Assembly: GCF_037975245.1 (NCBI RefSeq)
Contig: NC_092579.1
Coordinates: forward strand, 16,764,178 to 16,828,177
Source: Apostichopus japonicus
Taxonomy: Eukaryota; Echinodermata; Holothuroidea; Aspidochirotida; Stichopodidae
Length of the DNA: 64,000 nt
Direction of reading: 5' to 3'
The stretch's first letter is position 1; each line of letters starts with the position of its first letter. Both the position numbers and the translations under genes were made by a program. Positions 48,501 to 58,286 of the stretch are shown piece by piece. The notes beneath the pieces were generated by a model. The model made no database searches, was not told where the DNA came from, and saw nothing but the letters and a program-made list of their open reading frames with translations.

Positions 48501-51500
48501 AACAATTTCAGATATGTTTGTATTTGATGTCAACTGTTGCTTAGGACTTTCTCAAAAAGTTTCGGTGTTTGTTGTATTACATTTGGGAGTGTTCCATAGG
48601 TCAATGCTCCATCAGAAGGAATAAAAATATTTCTCCATTGAGAAGTGGGAGAAGTACTTGGGGTTAAACAATGTCAGTTATTTTTCTCACTGTTAAAATA
48701 AGGATTACTTCAGGGGGTTAATAATAGACCTTTCTGAAACTTTACTAAATTCATGTCTCTCTTCTGCTACACAGGTACAATGTTCGTACAAGCCTGCACA
48801 TCATCAGCAGTTTCTTGCTGGTTCCATCCAGAGGGGCCGGGGCGAGATACGCTCAGGGCGGGGAACTCTTTGCCCTCTTGAAGTTGAACAATCAACTATC
48901 AAGTGACACTATGGGAGGCAGACTGATCCTCAACAACTGCAACTCGGCTCTCCTAGCGACAGTCAAGGACGACCGATTGGATTCCATCGTCTATGAAGCC
49001 CTGATAGAGGAAAAGAGCAAAGATGCAATTTACTTCAGGTTCTCAAAATTGTGCGTCGAGGAGCTCGGTTTAAAGGCGGATGATATGGTGGAGGTAGAAC
49101 TCCAGTTTCAGTTGAACAGGTAACGGAGAAGAAATTTAAGACATTATCAGATGAGGGGATTAAAATGGCCAAAACAAAAGACTTAAAAGAATGTGATGAG
49201 ACAATATCAATGTTTATGTGTTGCTCTGCAAGTTTATTACAACCTGTTATGAAATGCCTTCCATTGTAGGTCTTTTTCTGTGGAACTTACATTTTATGTT
49301 ATAATTTCACAGAGTCAGAAAAAAATTAAATAACAGCTGTACCAACATATATCTAGTTTTTGTCAGAAATAATATTAGCGGCTATCACTCTCGCCCCCTT
49401 CCCACCCCCACACTCTCTCTCTCATCTTAAAAAATGAATGTTATTGAATAGTAGGAACATGTTTTGCTCTGTAGCTCTAGGTATTTTATGGTTTGAGATA
49501 TGTATTCAAACCGTTATAAGAAATTTATCCTTGCTCGATGCTCTCTGTAGAGCGTTGAGAATTAGGTGTTTGCTTGGGGTGTGTCGGTGGTAGTTTGGAA
49601 GTGCTATTTGTATTGAAATGTGAAATTCCCTGAGTGAATTATGCAATGCCATCATGGCATGTCCCCCCCGGTGAACATATTTCATTGATATTTTCTACCT
49701 CGTGGAGTGTCTGTGTATTTATTTTGACTATCAATCAATCTCTTTCGGTAGGTTACCGCTATGTGAGTGGCATTATGCGGTGGACCAGGTCATAGATTTG
49801 GAATTACTCTTCCCCAATGTTCGGATCATGCCTTCCATACCCTGGACTCCCGACAAGTAAGTCAAGAAATCTTTAGTATTTTTCAACAAGCTTTCTGTGT
49901 TTTGCTGGCAATGTTTAAGTTCACAACTTTTGTAAGTACATTTGTCTCATCATCTGCTCAATGTAATAATTTGTGCCTGGAAGTCTGTTACTTTACAACA
50001 CTAAGCAGCCACATACAGCTAAATGGGAGAATCTAAATGGCTCATTACTTATCAATTCACATCAGACTAGTCAGTTTACAAGTTTAGATATGTTTCGATG
50101 ATTAAATCAATTTGGAAAGACCATTTTCAGTTGGGAGAAACTGGATTCCATGATGTACACTCATCATACTTTTGGACGGCCAGGGCCTCAAATTCACAAT
50201 ATCCCACATGCTGGTTTTCATTGCTTCCCTACTTTCACTCGACCATAGCACTGGGATCGATATAAAACTTTAGAAGGAGCTCATTAGGATTTTGTGCTTT
50301 TTGCTCCAAGAAAATACACCTCAAGGTTTTCTTTTGATTTCCTTTAGACAATGGATGGATAAATTGGATCCAAGGATCAATTCGAAACAGAAGGAGGCAG
50401 TGATGGCCATATCCACCCCTCTAGAGATCTCTCTTCCTCCGGTGTTCCTGGTGGGTCCTTACGGAACCGGGAAGACCTTCACTCTAGCTCATGCAACCAA
50501 ATTTATCTTACAGCAGAAGGATACACGAATACTTATCTGCACCCATTCCAACAGGTAGGTGTGCTCCATTATTGTAATTCGCATCTTCATTTACAAGTTT
50601 AACGTTTCGGTAACCGAGCTAATATCTACAGTTTTGATTAATGGATTGTTTATGCGATACTTCAAGGTTGCAAGAATTTGTTGCAGGGGTAAATAAACTA
50701 AAGATTCCAGCTGAAAATATTGCTAACTTCACAATTTGTTTCACCAACAAAATGAAGTGATTAGTGTGGTGTTTAAATATTTCTGTAAATTTCTTTTTGT
50801 TGACCTGTAAATATCTAAAAGAAAAGTCTTGAAAAGTCTTAAAAGAAAATGTCTGTTAATATCTTAAAGTGTTTGTATGCAAGAAAGTGGCGTATTGGAT
50901 GTATTGCTAATATATTTCAGCAGTCGGTAAAATGTACTTTACATGTTATTGTGGTTAGAATATGTCATAGGTGATTCTTGTACCTTGAAAAAGTATGTAC
51001 CAAAGAAGAAGGTAGGATGTTCATGATATTTGACAACTCCATACAAAAATCGTCTTCAATTTCCATCACATCGTTGTGATTTGAGGAAAGGCCCCATTCC
51101 AAATAGACCTAACTTCTACTTATAATCCGTTGCAAATGGAGGGTGTTGTTTTGAGCCTAATAGCAAAATAAAAAATGCTGTATTATTGTTTTTATTTCAA
51201 TTTCCCCTTCAGTGCTGCAGACCTCTATATCCGTGACTACTTCCATGCCTACGTGGAGGCTGGAAATACGGCCGCCAGACCCCTTAGGATTTACTTCAAG
51301 AACAGGTGGACACAGACGGTACACCCTGTGGTACGTCTGTATTGTCACATGTCAGAGAACGAAGATCGGTTTACCATGCCGAGCAAGGAAGAAGTAGAGA
51401 AGTATAGGGTTATAGTGGCCACCCTCAGCACCTCCAGATACCTCAACCACTTAAACCTCCCTCAAGGTAAACAAATCTCCTTTAGGACTGACATCTCTTT

Positions 51501-54500
51501 CTTTCTTTCTTTGTTTTTGGCCTTGCTCTGTCAACACTAGCTGTTGTGTTCATTTGTAACTGAATCTGAATTAAGCAGAAACCAGTGTTTCAGTTTACCC
51601 AACAAGCATTCCAAGAGTTCTATTTGACGTTGATTGTATCAGTTTGGGACGTAAGCTATACTCCATTGTTAAGATCTTACCAGACAAGTGTATCTTAAGA
51701 GAAAATCCATGCAAACATGTTGTATCCTTCTTTTCTGACATGTTAAACTGACAAAGACTGTCAGACATTAACAATTGAGTTGATTTCAATAGAACAATCA
51801 TCCAGTGGGGGGGTTTTATGTAATCTCAATTTTCTCGGAAGCTGAACCTCTTCGGTGAAATGAAATATGTTGTATTCTATGTTAGCAAACAGGTCAATGG
51901 ACAGGTTGGCAATTTAAGAACTGAAAACCACACAATCTGAAATCAGTTTTTTTCTATTTGCCTGACTTTTTCTTATTTTTGCCGCTCAAGAACATTGAAC
52001 TTGATGTTGGGGATGGGGGGTGGGGGGAGGGGAAGCGAAGGTTTCATGACGTATCTTACTTTCATATTCTCTCAAATATTTAATTTTTCAGGATTTTTCA
52101 CTCATATCTTGCTGGATGAGGCTGCACAAGCTATAGAGTGTGAAGCTGTGATGCCTCTATCGTTAGCTAACAAAGACACCCGAGTGGTCCTGGCTGGAGA
52201 TTATATGCAGGTACAAAATCACTGCGCCATACATTATTAACGTTTCATGCTCGATCTATTTCTGGACCGAATTTGAACATTATATTCATCAATTATTCAG
52301 CAGCCTGTACTGTACAGAGGTCTTACAACATTCAGCAAAAAGATTTCATTTTCTTTCCAATCATTGTTGGTAGAATCATTTGTTATTGTGGAGATTATAC
52401 TGTTAAGAGGCATTCAATTTGCTTGGGTCTTTCTTCCCTACTGGTACACTACTAAAGAATCTCTCATCTCGTGTTTGAATCATAGAGCTGTAGCGACATT
52501 TTGTCGTTTTGCCTTTCTCCTTTCTGTAATTTTAGATGATTGGAACAATCGTTAATGCTTGCTTAGTTTTCACTATCAGTTAAATTAAATGTTTCCTCTT
52601 CTAAGTATGTTTGTTGCAGTTTGTCAATGAAGATACTGTTGGAATAGAAACGTACTGCCCACAAAATGTTACATATGTACTAGGTTCGCAGGCTATTTGC
52701 ATTCGATAGGCAGTCTTCTCGAAACATTAATTTCATCTCTCTCTCATTATTCCTTCTGCTATATTTCATAGTATCATACCACTTATCAAATTCCATGTAA
52801 AATGTAGATTGTTTGTGATTTCATGTCGTCTACTATCTTTCCTTGAACTTCGTTATGTAGATTAGTCCGACGGTGTACTCCGAGTTTGCTAGGGAGAGAA
52901 ACCTTCACATATCTCTACTCGAGAGACTCTACGACCTGTACCCAGTCAAACACCCCTGCAAGATTCTTCTGTGCGAAAACTATCGCTCGAACGAGGTCAT
53001 CGTGGATTACACCTCCAAGCTGTTTTACGAGGCCAAGCTGTTGGCCTCCGGCAAGCAACCGCCGCATCCAAAGTTGTACCCTCTGACTTTCTATACAGCC
53101 AAAGGGGAGGACATCCAGGAAAAGAACAGCACTACGTTCTACAACAATGCAGAGGTGAGTCTGTGGCAACGGAAAAGGGATAGGAAACTCAGGCCTATAC
53201 CATGGGGGAGGGGTATGGGGGAGAATGATGCCCCCACCGCATTTTCAGAGGTCCACATTTCCTGAGTAGAGAATGGTTATTCCTGCTGAGGGGATATGAC
53301 CACTTACTGCGTCAAATGTCAATTACTGAGACAAGTTGATGTTTGCAAACTATGGTACCATTCTGCATTTCGGCTGGGATAACTGCACAAGATTGGCCCT
53401 TCCTATTGTTGACAAAGACAGTCTACTATATGAGAAAATCTTGCACCTGGAAGTCATTAACCTATTTTTGGTGGATGAAAGACCAACATAATCTAAGTAT
53501 TCTGATGAAATTGCATTTCAGTTCCAGAGTACCATTGTTTTTAGACATCAATGGATAACAATTTCAGAGCTTGTACGGTATCCAGTCATGAATTTGAGGT
53601 GAACAGGTGCGATGCTACAGTGTCACGCTGACAATCAGGACTGTCCTGGTATTTTGCATGCCTTGAGGTTTTGCACCATCAAGTGTCACTGTTTACACTA
53701 TATACAGTATTCCTGTCATTTGTCACCTTAGGTGATCCTTAAAGCTGATTAATACATACAACTTTGAACACCCTAGAAATCATAAAAAGATAGTTAAAAC
53801 TCTGAAATCATAGACAGAGAGTAAAAACTCTGAAAATCATAGAGAGGTAAAACTCTGACCAGAACATTTTCATCATTTTTTCCTTTCTACTCCTTACTAC
53901 CAGGTATTTGAAATCGCAGAGAGGGTACAGGAGTTGCATAAGTCATGGCCATCCGAGTGGGGTCCTATGGAGGATGGCAGCATAGGGGTGGTGACCCCTT
54001 ATTCGGACCAAGTATTCCGTATTAGATCAGAATTAAGGAGGAGGCATCTACATGCAGTGTCTGTGGAGAGAGTCATGAATGTACAAGGTTTGCTGATATT
54101 TTCCTTTTTCATTTTAGAATATACTGCTTGCTTGTTCTTTAAGTTATAAATCTCTTTTCTCGTTGTTGGATGATGTGTGCCCATTGAAGAAGTGTGCGAT
54201 ATTTTGTTTCAGGGATGGGTGGGTCATGTGAAGTATCACATTGCTGAACAGACCCTCGAAATTCCTTGACACCCCATTTTCATTTGCCTGAAGTCCATAG
54301 AAAACTTCTTTAATCTATCATTTCAGAGCTATATGTTTTTGATCCACTCTGATCAAATTCACATACTATTCACCCATATCATTGGGTTATCCCTCAGTCT
54401 ACCTGAGAGATACAAGTGGCTACTATCCCTAGCTATCAACTAGATATCAGGCTACTCTGTCGTAGAAAAAAGAAAACATTGGTCCTGCTGACTTCGTTTC

Positions 54501-57500
54501 TCAAGGCTTGTTTTTCCATTTAACTAAAAACTTTGCAGTTTGTTTTGAGTCCCTATGTTCATTTCTTTAATGGTTGTGATTTTGGCTGACTAAAGAAACA
54601 GATTATGTCTTCAATATGCAATACTTTTTGACATTTTACAGTCTAAAGAGATAACGTCCTACAATTTTAGAGGTAATGTTCTCTCAACATTTTGATCCTG
54701 AGGAGGTCATCTAAAGAAATTCTTTAAACTCTGACAAACTTACCATCAATGTATAATTTTGGTCAATTTTTTGTCTTGTCATGTTTGGTAACAAAAATTC
54801 TGTTTCTTCTCAAAAGCATTGTGTTCCTTGCACAGTAGATTAGTGACAACATGGGAAACAAGGTCACACAACTAAAATAAACAGAAAACTGAAGAAAATA
54901 TTCTGAATATATTCGACACGAAGCAGAAAAATTTGTCTTTGTTTACCGAAATTTACTAGCGAAGCACAAAGAATTTCGGTGAAGATGTTAAAAACTTGCT
55001 GAGTGCTGCTTTCTTAATCCTCTGTTACTTCGTAGAGGATCAGCTCGGAGTGTTTGAAATCGAGTCTCGAATATTTCAAAAATTTGTTAGTAGTGACCAT
55101 ATATATCAGGGGTGCACAACCTTTTTGAATGAATGGGCCAGATGTAAGGGGTGAAAAATTGACTGGGCCACACCTAACCAACGACCTGCTGTTGATTTCA
55201 AACCTTTGATTCCGAGGACTTTCAAGCAATAGGTGTATGTACTTAATCTGTATTCACAAAAACATAATGTCAATACAGTACAGTTGATAATTAATGGGGA
55301 TAGTAGGCCTACCTGACAGTATCATTAGTGCCGATAAACTCTAAGTAGCTAGCTCCTTTTTTGTGATGATGTAAAATATATTGTCTTGAGACATCTCACA
55401 GGCTGCAAAAAAATCACTGGCGGGCCGCATGTGGCCCGCGGGCTGTAGTTTGCCCACCCCTGATATATATTGAACAAGGCATTGATTTCTTTTGTCTCCA
55501 TCTTCAGGAAAGCAATTCCGTGCTCTGTTCATCAGCACCGTACGAACTCATCACACCTGTCCCAGGGACGTCGGCCCAAAGTCAAAGCTGAGACCCAGGA
55601 GAGGGGATCTGACCAGGGCTGCCGGAGAGGAGGCAGATTATGGTTTCCTATCCAACGATAAACTATTGAACACTGCCATCACTCGTGCCCAGTCGCTGGT
55701 GGCAGTCGTTGGCGATCCTGTTTCGTTGTGTGCTATTGGCAAATGCAGGTTTGTACCCCATCTTATAGTTCATCTTTGTGATAGTATGTTAGCTGTCTAT
55801 GAAGGCACCACAGAAAAGAGAATATGTTTTTTATTTTATTTATTAATTTTCTTTGGAGTATTTTATTGTTGAAGATAATTCTCACATTTGTATAGACAGT
55901 GCCATTATTGATCTCCTAACTTGTATTTCCACAAGTCTAGTACTTTTTGTTGTTGTTGGTACAATCATTTATTTTGTTCGGACCGATTTCACATCCCAAA
56001 TTTTTGATTTAATGAGCGATGATGTGCTTTGTACCTTCAGACTTGGATACTATGAAAGGTCAAAACAGTTCCAGTATTCAGGTTCTCTCTGTTAAATTTG
56101 TCTGGCTTTAGATGTCATTAAGTTGTACTTGTCAGTTTTCTCTCATGAGTGGACTATACTTAGTTCTATATTTCCAGCTTCTATCAGCATTCTCATAAAT
56201 TTTCCTTTATTATATTATTATCTTAGTTAATTTCTTTCTTTCTCTTCCCCTCTACCCCCTCTCCCCCCTCCCTGTATATAGGAAGCTATGGGAAGAACTG
56301 ATTAAGGTGTGCCACATTAACGATAGTCTACACGGTACAACCTATGCAGCCATCAAAGCACAGTTGTCCAGTGTGGAGATGAAGAAAACATTCATCCTCA
56401 ACCCCATGGCCAAGGAATTTGTACCTCGATTCAACAACATTATGGGGGCACCGGTGATACAGAACTTATCGTCCATCAGCTCTGCACACAGTCATAGTAA
56501 TGCCAGAATGGTCTTTGGATTCCCTGGCCAAGGAGTACGAGCCCCATCGGCCGGTAACCCACTCTTTAGTAGTCAGCTGCGACATACCATGCCCGTGGGG
56601 CCCTTTGCCCCTCAGGGTATGTTCCGATCAGTCAGCCCGACACCGTACGTCGATCGATTCACCGGTCAGAGGATCATGTACGTTCCTGTGATTCCAGTAC
56701 CCGTCCGAATGGTTCCTAATGTGTTTCCATATCAGTATCTTGATCCAAGTGTTCCGTTTGCCTTACCCAGACCAATACCATTAGCTTCCCCTGGCATGAG
56801 GTCGATATCCAATACAGGGTACCTACCTCCTTCGTTGGGATCTCCACCGTCCGAAAGAGCGGCTACTCCATCTCAAGACAGATCGGAGAAAGCAGGTCGA
56901 GAACTCTTCAGAATCGGCCCACAGCAGCAGTGGCACGATCGTCATCAGGCGATGCCTAGCGGAAGAAATCTTCGCGGAGTGGACTTCCATATCGCAGATT
57001 CCAGTCAACTGGAAAAATCTGACGGCACCGAAGAGCATTTCCAGGAACTGATCCGACCTCTGATGCAGCAACTTCAGTCGCAGAAGAGCGAAGACGAAAG
57101 CAGGAATGCCAAACCCCCCGATGGGGGCGACGGTCAACGAGCAAATAGAAACGGTGGTCACGTACCTCATGACTTCCACACAGGCGGTGCCGTGGGAATG
57201 CCCTCGCTGAGACAGATGCCACCCGCTCATCTGAAGGTGAAACTGGGAAACCATCAGGAGACATCAGAGAGGGAACCCTGGCAAGATGTGACGTTACCGT
57301 TCAGCCCGGATCGCAGCGATACCGAGGGGCCGTTCTTCAACAACGGTCAGGTGCACAAACGGTTAGGAGAAAGACCCATGGAGGAAAGAAACAACAATAA
57401 GTTCAACAATGGGAGTGGTCAGACCATCAACCAGGAAAATGGAGGAAAAGAGGTGAAGAAGTTAACCTCCAGAGAAATGCAGATGAGGAACGAATTCTTT

Positions 57501-58286
57501 GAGAGGATGCGGAACCCGCCCGAACTTCTCGTGGAGTCCGCTCACAGGGCTTTCGACGAGGAGGCCAGTGCGGGAGGCTCTCTAGTCTTACATGCATCTG
57601 ATACCAGCCCTAGGACACCTTCGCATTTCCTCGAGCACAGTAACAATAACGACATAAGCCTACCTAGTCCGTTTGGGGAATCCCGGGACAATCCCTTCGG
57701 CACCCGGAATTCAGACATTGAGAACTTTCCCTTCTTATCTCAGCACAGCGCATTCAATCAGGACGAGGACACCACCATCCTGGCGCCACCTCACACACCC
57801 CTTGACTACACCCGTAGCTCATCGGGGGAGTCATTCAGCGCCTTCAAGTGTCCGCCTGCAGGGGAGGATGTACTTCATCTCCGTGACCCCCCTCCTACCA
57901 AGTGGTGGTCCACAAACGACAATTACATCCATACCCCTTCACCTCAGGTCAGCGGCCCCTCCACAGATGTCAACAGCTTTCACCTTTCGCCGGGATCTCA
58001 GAGCAGCCAAGACAGCGCTTACCAGCTGAGTCCCTCATCCCCCTACGGAGGAGATACAAGCCCGACGGCTACGACGGTCCCCGCAAGCATGAATCTGACG
58101 TTGGAGGACACTAAATCTCCCCTGGGATCCATGTCGTATGCGACAGCGCTCAGGACACCAAAATCAAAGGGTATCAAGTCCGGTGGAAGTCAAGACGGTC
58201 GGTCGAACACGGCATCCCCTGATCCGCTGTCATTGATTGAAGATCTGGGCAGTAGACAGAAAGGTGGTTACTACTCCATATTCTAG
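18330..58286 (+). CDS. HELZ: HELZ: zinc-finger SF1 RNA helicase, 17 coding exons, 1809 residues
   Basis: Coding exons: 18330-18518, 26085-26255, 34171-34248, 42623-42809, 44587-44761, 45797-45986, 46222-46329, 47068-47645, 48775-49119, 49752-49856, 50348-50554, 51213-51466, 52092-52210, 52861-53154, 53904-54087, 55508-55748, 56282-58286. All junctions are GT-AG and keep phase, giving 1809 residues (human HELZ is about 1940). Order: TPR-like region (1-146), linker, C2H2 finger (214-236), CCCH finger (265-281), HELZ-specific beta-rich region (about 330-720), and a UPF1-like helicase core (about 720-1140). The core has GPYGTGKT 745-752, DEAA 871-874, motif III around G898-D899 and NTAITRAQ 1116-1123. 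A PAM2 motif [10 protein letters not shown] lies at 1181-1190, followed by a disordered Pro/Ser/Asn-rich tail ending with SYATALR and [13 protein letters not shown] is a cytoplasmic helicase known to bind PABP and CCR4-NOT and to influence mRNA translation and decay. All catalytic motifs are intact, so the gene looks functional. Confidence 0.95.
21455..21700 (+). repeat. Dispersed repeat fragment beginning with (CAAT)n
   Basis: (TCAA)n repeats at 21457-21486 lead into CTTCTATAGCGCCTAATATCC, then a region with GTTCCAGAGTTCAGGGGCTG and GAGAATGAACGAGGACC. The pattern of a tetranucleotide tail, a GCGCC box and 'TTCCAGAG...GGAC' resembles interspersed retroposon-type repeats common in invertebrate genomes. 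The family cannot be named without a library search. Confidence 0.5.
25481..25616. repeat. Tandem duplication, 69-bp period
   Basis: Two copies (25481-25547 and 25550-25616) of a unit starting CTCTCTGTTTTGTTTACAAT and ending CTTGAATAGTATC. They differ at only a few positions around the middle (TTAGG versus TTTCG), so this is a recent local duplication in an intron. Confidence 0.9.
26085..26255 (+). CDS. HELZ: HELZ coding exon 2 (TPR 2-3)
   Basis: 57 residues, [20 protein letters not shown] then [20 protein letters not shown], with classic TPR spacing (small residues at A/G positions, LNPN and AL..). Phase 0 at both ends (TAG/GAA, AAG/GTAAAA). Confidence 0.92.
27466..27612 (+). repeat. Dispersed repeat, copy A
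   Basis: Starting at GATGAACATAATCTAAGCAC it resembles 53486-53640 in the same orientation: shared ACATAATCTAAG, CTGRTGAAATT and a downstream TGAGSTKRAAGCAAACAGGT-like block followed by a TGCACACTGACAA / TGTCACGCTGACAA end. The copies are old and diverged. Confidence 0.45.
28761..28785. mobile_element. 25-bp palindromic mini-insertion (CAGGGAG...CTCCCTG)
   Basis: CAGGGAGTTG, a 5-base loop CATAA, then CAACTCCCTG form a perfect hairpin. It is flanked by the 7-bp direct repeat GTTGTAC (28754-28760 and 28786-28792). Ends and duplication length match the element at 1848-1900. It lies in a HELZ intron. Confidence 0.65.
30480..30620 (-). repeat. Dispersed repeat, inverted copy
   Basis: The reverse complement contains TACCTGTCTCCCCACAACCT, ATTCTATCGTGTCTA and GCCCTGGTAATCTTTTAACACTG-type sequence, matching the two plus-oriented copies at 35886-35980 and 36215-36305. 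The adjacent CACTCGTAAATAT...CCAGTAAGTTTTAT stretch (30586-30617) is in the same orientation as its counterpart at 36312-36343. The copies are therefore not simple inversions of one another. Confidence 0.7.
34171..34248 (+). CDS. HELZ: HELZ coding exon 3
   Basis: 26 residues ([20 protein letters not shown]...) forming the last helix of the TPR-like region. Acceptor TTTCAG, donor GAT/GTAAGT, phase 0 at both ends. Confidence 0.88.
35886..36345 (+). repeat. Two direct copies of a dispersed repeat
   Basis: The block from CTTACCTGTCTCCTCACAAC to TTAACACTGTGCACC is present at about 35893-35969 and 36221-36300, nearly identical between copies, 328 bp apart. A third, inverted copy is at 30480-30575. 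After the second copy comes CACTCGTAAATATCTAAACCAGTAAG, shared with the third copy's flank. Confidence 0.85.
38628..39062. mobile_element. 435-bp insertion with TIR GTTACCAG and 14-16-bp direct repeats
   Basis: The insertion begins GTTACCAGCG (38628) and ends CTCTGGTAAC (39062), an 8-bp terminal inverted repeat. Flanks are ACTGCCTTTAACCAGC (38612-38627) and ACTGCCTTTAACCACC (39063-39078), a direct repeat identical over 14 bp and with one mismatch over 16. The interior repeats the hexamer ACGCTA or close variants near both ends. It sits in a HELZ intron. No open frame suggests a transposase. Confidence 0.75.
42623..42809 (+). CDS. HELZ: HELZ coding exon 4 (Ser/Arg-rich linker)
   Basis: Residues 147-208 plus one base of the next codon: [20 protein letters not shown] and [18 protein letters not shown], low-complexity and probably disordered, bridging TPR and zinc fingers. 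Acceptor ATTTTAG/AGT, donor A/GTGAGT, phase 1. Confidence 0.88.
44587..44761 (+). CDS. HELZ: HELZ coding exon 5: C2H2 (matrin-type) finger
   Basis: Encodes [20 protein letters not shown] with Cys214, Cys217, His230 and His236, i.e. C-X2-C-X12-H-X5-H, the U1/matrin spacing associated with RNA binding. It then gives [16 protein letters not shown], which carries the first cysteine (265) of the CCCH finger and is nearly identical to the vertebrate HELZ segment. Donor CCAGA/GTATGC, phase 2. Confidence 0.9.
45797..45986 (+). CDS. HELZ: HELZ coding exon 6: CCCH finger and following helix
   Basis: Acceptor CTCTCCGCAG. Encodes [19 protein letters not shown], completing the CCCH finger (Cys271, Cys277, His281), then an [15 protein letters not shown] helix and [13 protein letters not shown]. 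Donor GTG/GTAAGT, phase 0. The spacing between the first two cysteines is discussed as a finding. Confidence 0.9.
46222..46329 (+). CDS. HELZ: HELZ coding exon 7
   Basis: 36 residues ([20 protein letters not shown]...WTFTLQCK), matching the region of HELZ that reads VKVEHNPDLSVTVS in vertebrates. The donor CAATGTAAG/GTATGT is duplicated 96-97 bp downstream. Confidence 0.92.
46307..46452 (+). repeat. Tandem duplication of an exon end plus splice donor
   Basis: Bases 46307-46355 (last 23 bases of exon 7 and the start of the intron) recur at 46404-46452 with a 1-bp deletion and few substitutions. The second copy again reads CAATGTAAGGTATGTATCCTG, so an equally strong donor lies within the intron. 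Confidence 0.9.
47068..47645 (+). CDS. HELZ: HELZ coding exon 8, largest internal exon
   Basis: 193 residues from [20 protein letters not shown] through [18 protein letters not shown] and [20 protein letters not shown], all aligning with the pre-helicase region of vertebrate HELZ. Phase 0 in, phase 2 out (TCCAA/GTAAGT). GC content is clearly higher than in the flanking introns. Confidence 0.95.
48775..49119 (+). CDS. HELZ: HELZ coding exon 9
   Basis: Encodes [20 protein letters not shown]...[17 protein letters not shown] and [10 protein letters not shown], the beta-barrel-like region before the helicase core. Phase 2 at both ends. Confidence 0.93.
49752..49856 (+). CDS. HELZ: HELZ coding exon 10
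   Basis: Encodes [20 protein letters not shown] through PSIPWTPDK, the segment just before the helicase domain (vertebrate LPLCEMHYALD...PTIPWSPN). Confidence 0.92.
50348..50554 (+). CDS. HELZ: HELZ coding exon 11: Q-like region and Walker A
   Basis: Encodes [20 protein letters not shown] and [20 protein letters not shown] with GPYGTGKT at residues 745-752, the nucleotide-binding P-loop, then [10 protein letters not shown] (motif Ia). Phase 2 at both ends. Confidence 0.96.
51213..51466 (+). CDS. HELZ: HELZ coding exon 12
   Basis: Encodes [20 protein letters not shown] through [18 protein letters not shown], between motifs Ia/Ib and II. Acceptor CCCTTCAG, donor CAAG/GTAAAC, phase 1. Confidence 0.94.
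52092..52210 (+). CDS. HELZ: HELZ coding exon 13: DEAA box
   Basis: Encodes [20 protein letters not shown] with the Walker B DEAA at 871-874 and motif [12 protein letters not shown]. Ends phase 0 at CAG/GTACAA. Confidence 0.95.
52861..53154 (+). CDS. HELZ: HELZ coding exon 14
   Basis: 98 residues, [40 protein letters not shown] and [17 protein letters not shown], the start of the second RecA-like domain. Phase 0 at both ends. Confidence 0.95.
53486..53640 (+). repeat. Dispersed repeat, copy B
   Basis: Diverged same-orientation relative of 27466-27612, in HELZ intron 15 of the numbering that counts the putative 5' exon. It starts CCAACATAATCTAAGTATTC and ends around ACGCTGACAATCAGG. Confidence 0.45.
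53904..54087 (+). CDS. HELZ: HELZ coding exon 15
   Basis: Encodes [40 protein letters not shown] and VERVMNVQG (helicase motifs IV-V). The donor CAAG/GTTTGC is non-consensus at +3 to +5 but phase and homology support it. Confidence 0.93.
55107..55462. mobile_element. hAT (Charlie-like) non-autonomous element, 356 bp
   Basis: Left end CAGGGGTGCACAACCT, right end GGCCCGCGGGCTGTAGTTTG followed by CCCACCCCTG. The inverted ends CAGGGGTG/CACCCCTG with GC-rich 'gggccac / ggcccgc' interior are characteristic of hAT/Charlie-type elements. Flanks are the 8-bp duplication ATATATAT (55099-55106 and 55463-55470), which is low-complexity. It lies in the HELZ intron before exon 16. Confidence 0.85.
55508..55748 (+). 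CDS. HELZ: HELZ coding exon 16: motif VI
   Basis: Encodes [40 protein letters not shown] and [26 protein letters not shown] (1116-1123) carries the arginine finger. Phase 1 in, phase 2 out (AG/GTTTGT). Confidence 0.95.
56282..58286 (+). CDS. HELZ: HELZ terminal exon: PAM2 motif and disordered tail
   Basis: A 2-kb exon. [20 protein letters not shown] finishes the helicase domain; [17 protein letters not shown] (PAM2 core at 56397-56426) is a predicted binding site for the MLLE domain of poly(A)-binding protein. A roughly 600-residue Pro/Ser/Asn/Gly-rich disordered tail follows, poorly conserved except for its end: SYATALR (from residue 1760), [10 protein letters not shown] (from 1789) and the terminal GGYYSIF, each matching the corresponding end of vertebrate HELZ. 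Stop TAG at 58284-58286. Confidence 0.95.

Noticed and set aside
56823-57254. Minus-strand and alternate-frame open frames over the HELZ last exon
   Set aside because: They are shadows of the 2-kb coding exon, whose plus frame matches HELZ and contains the PAM2 motif.
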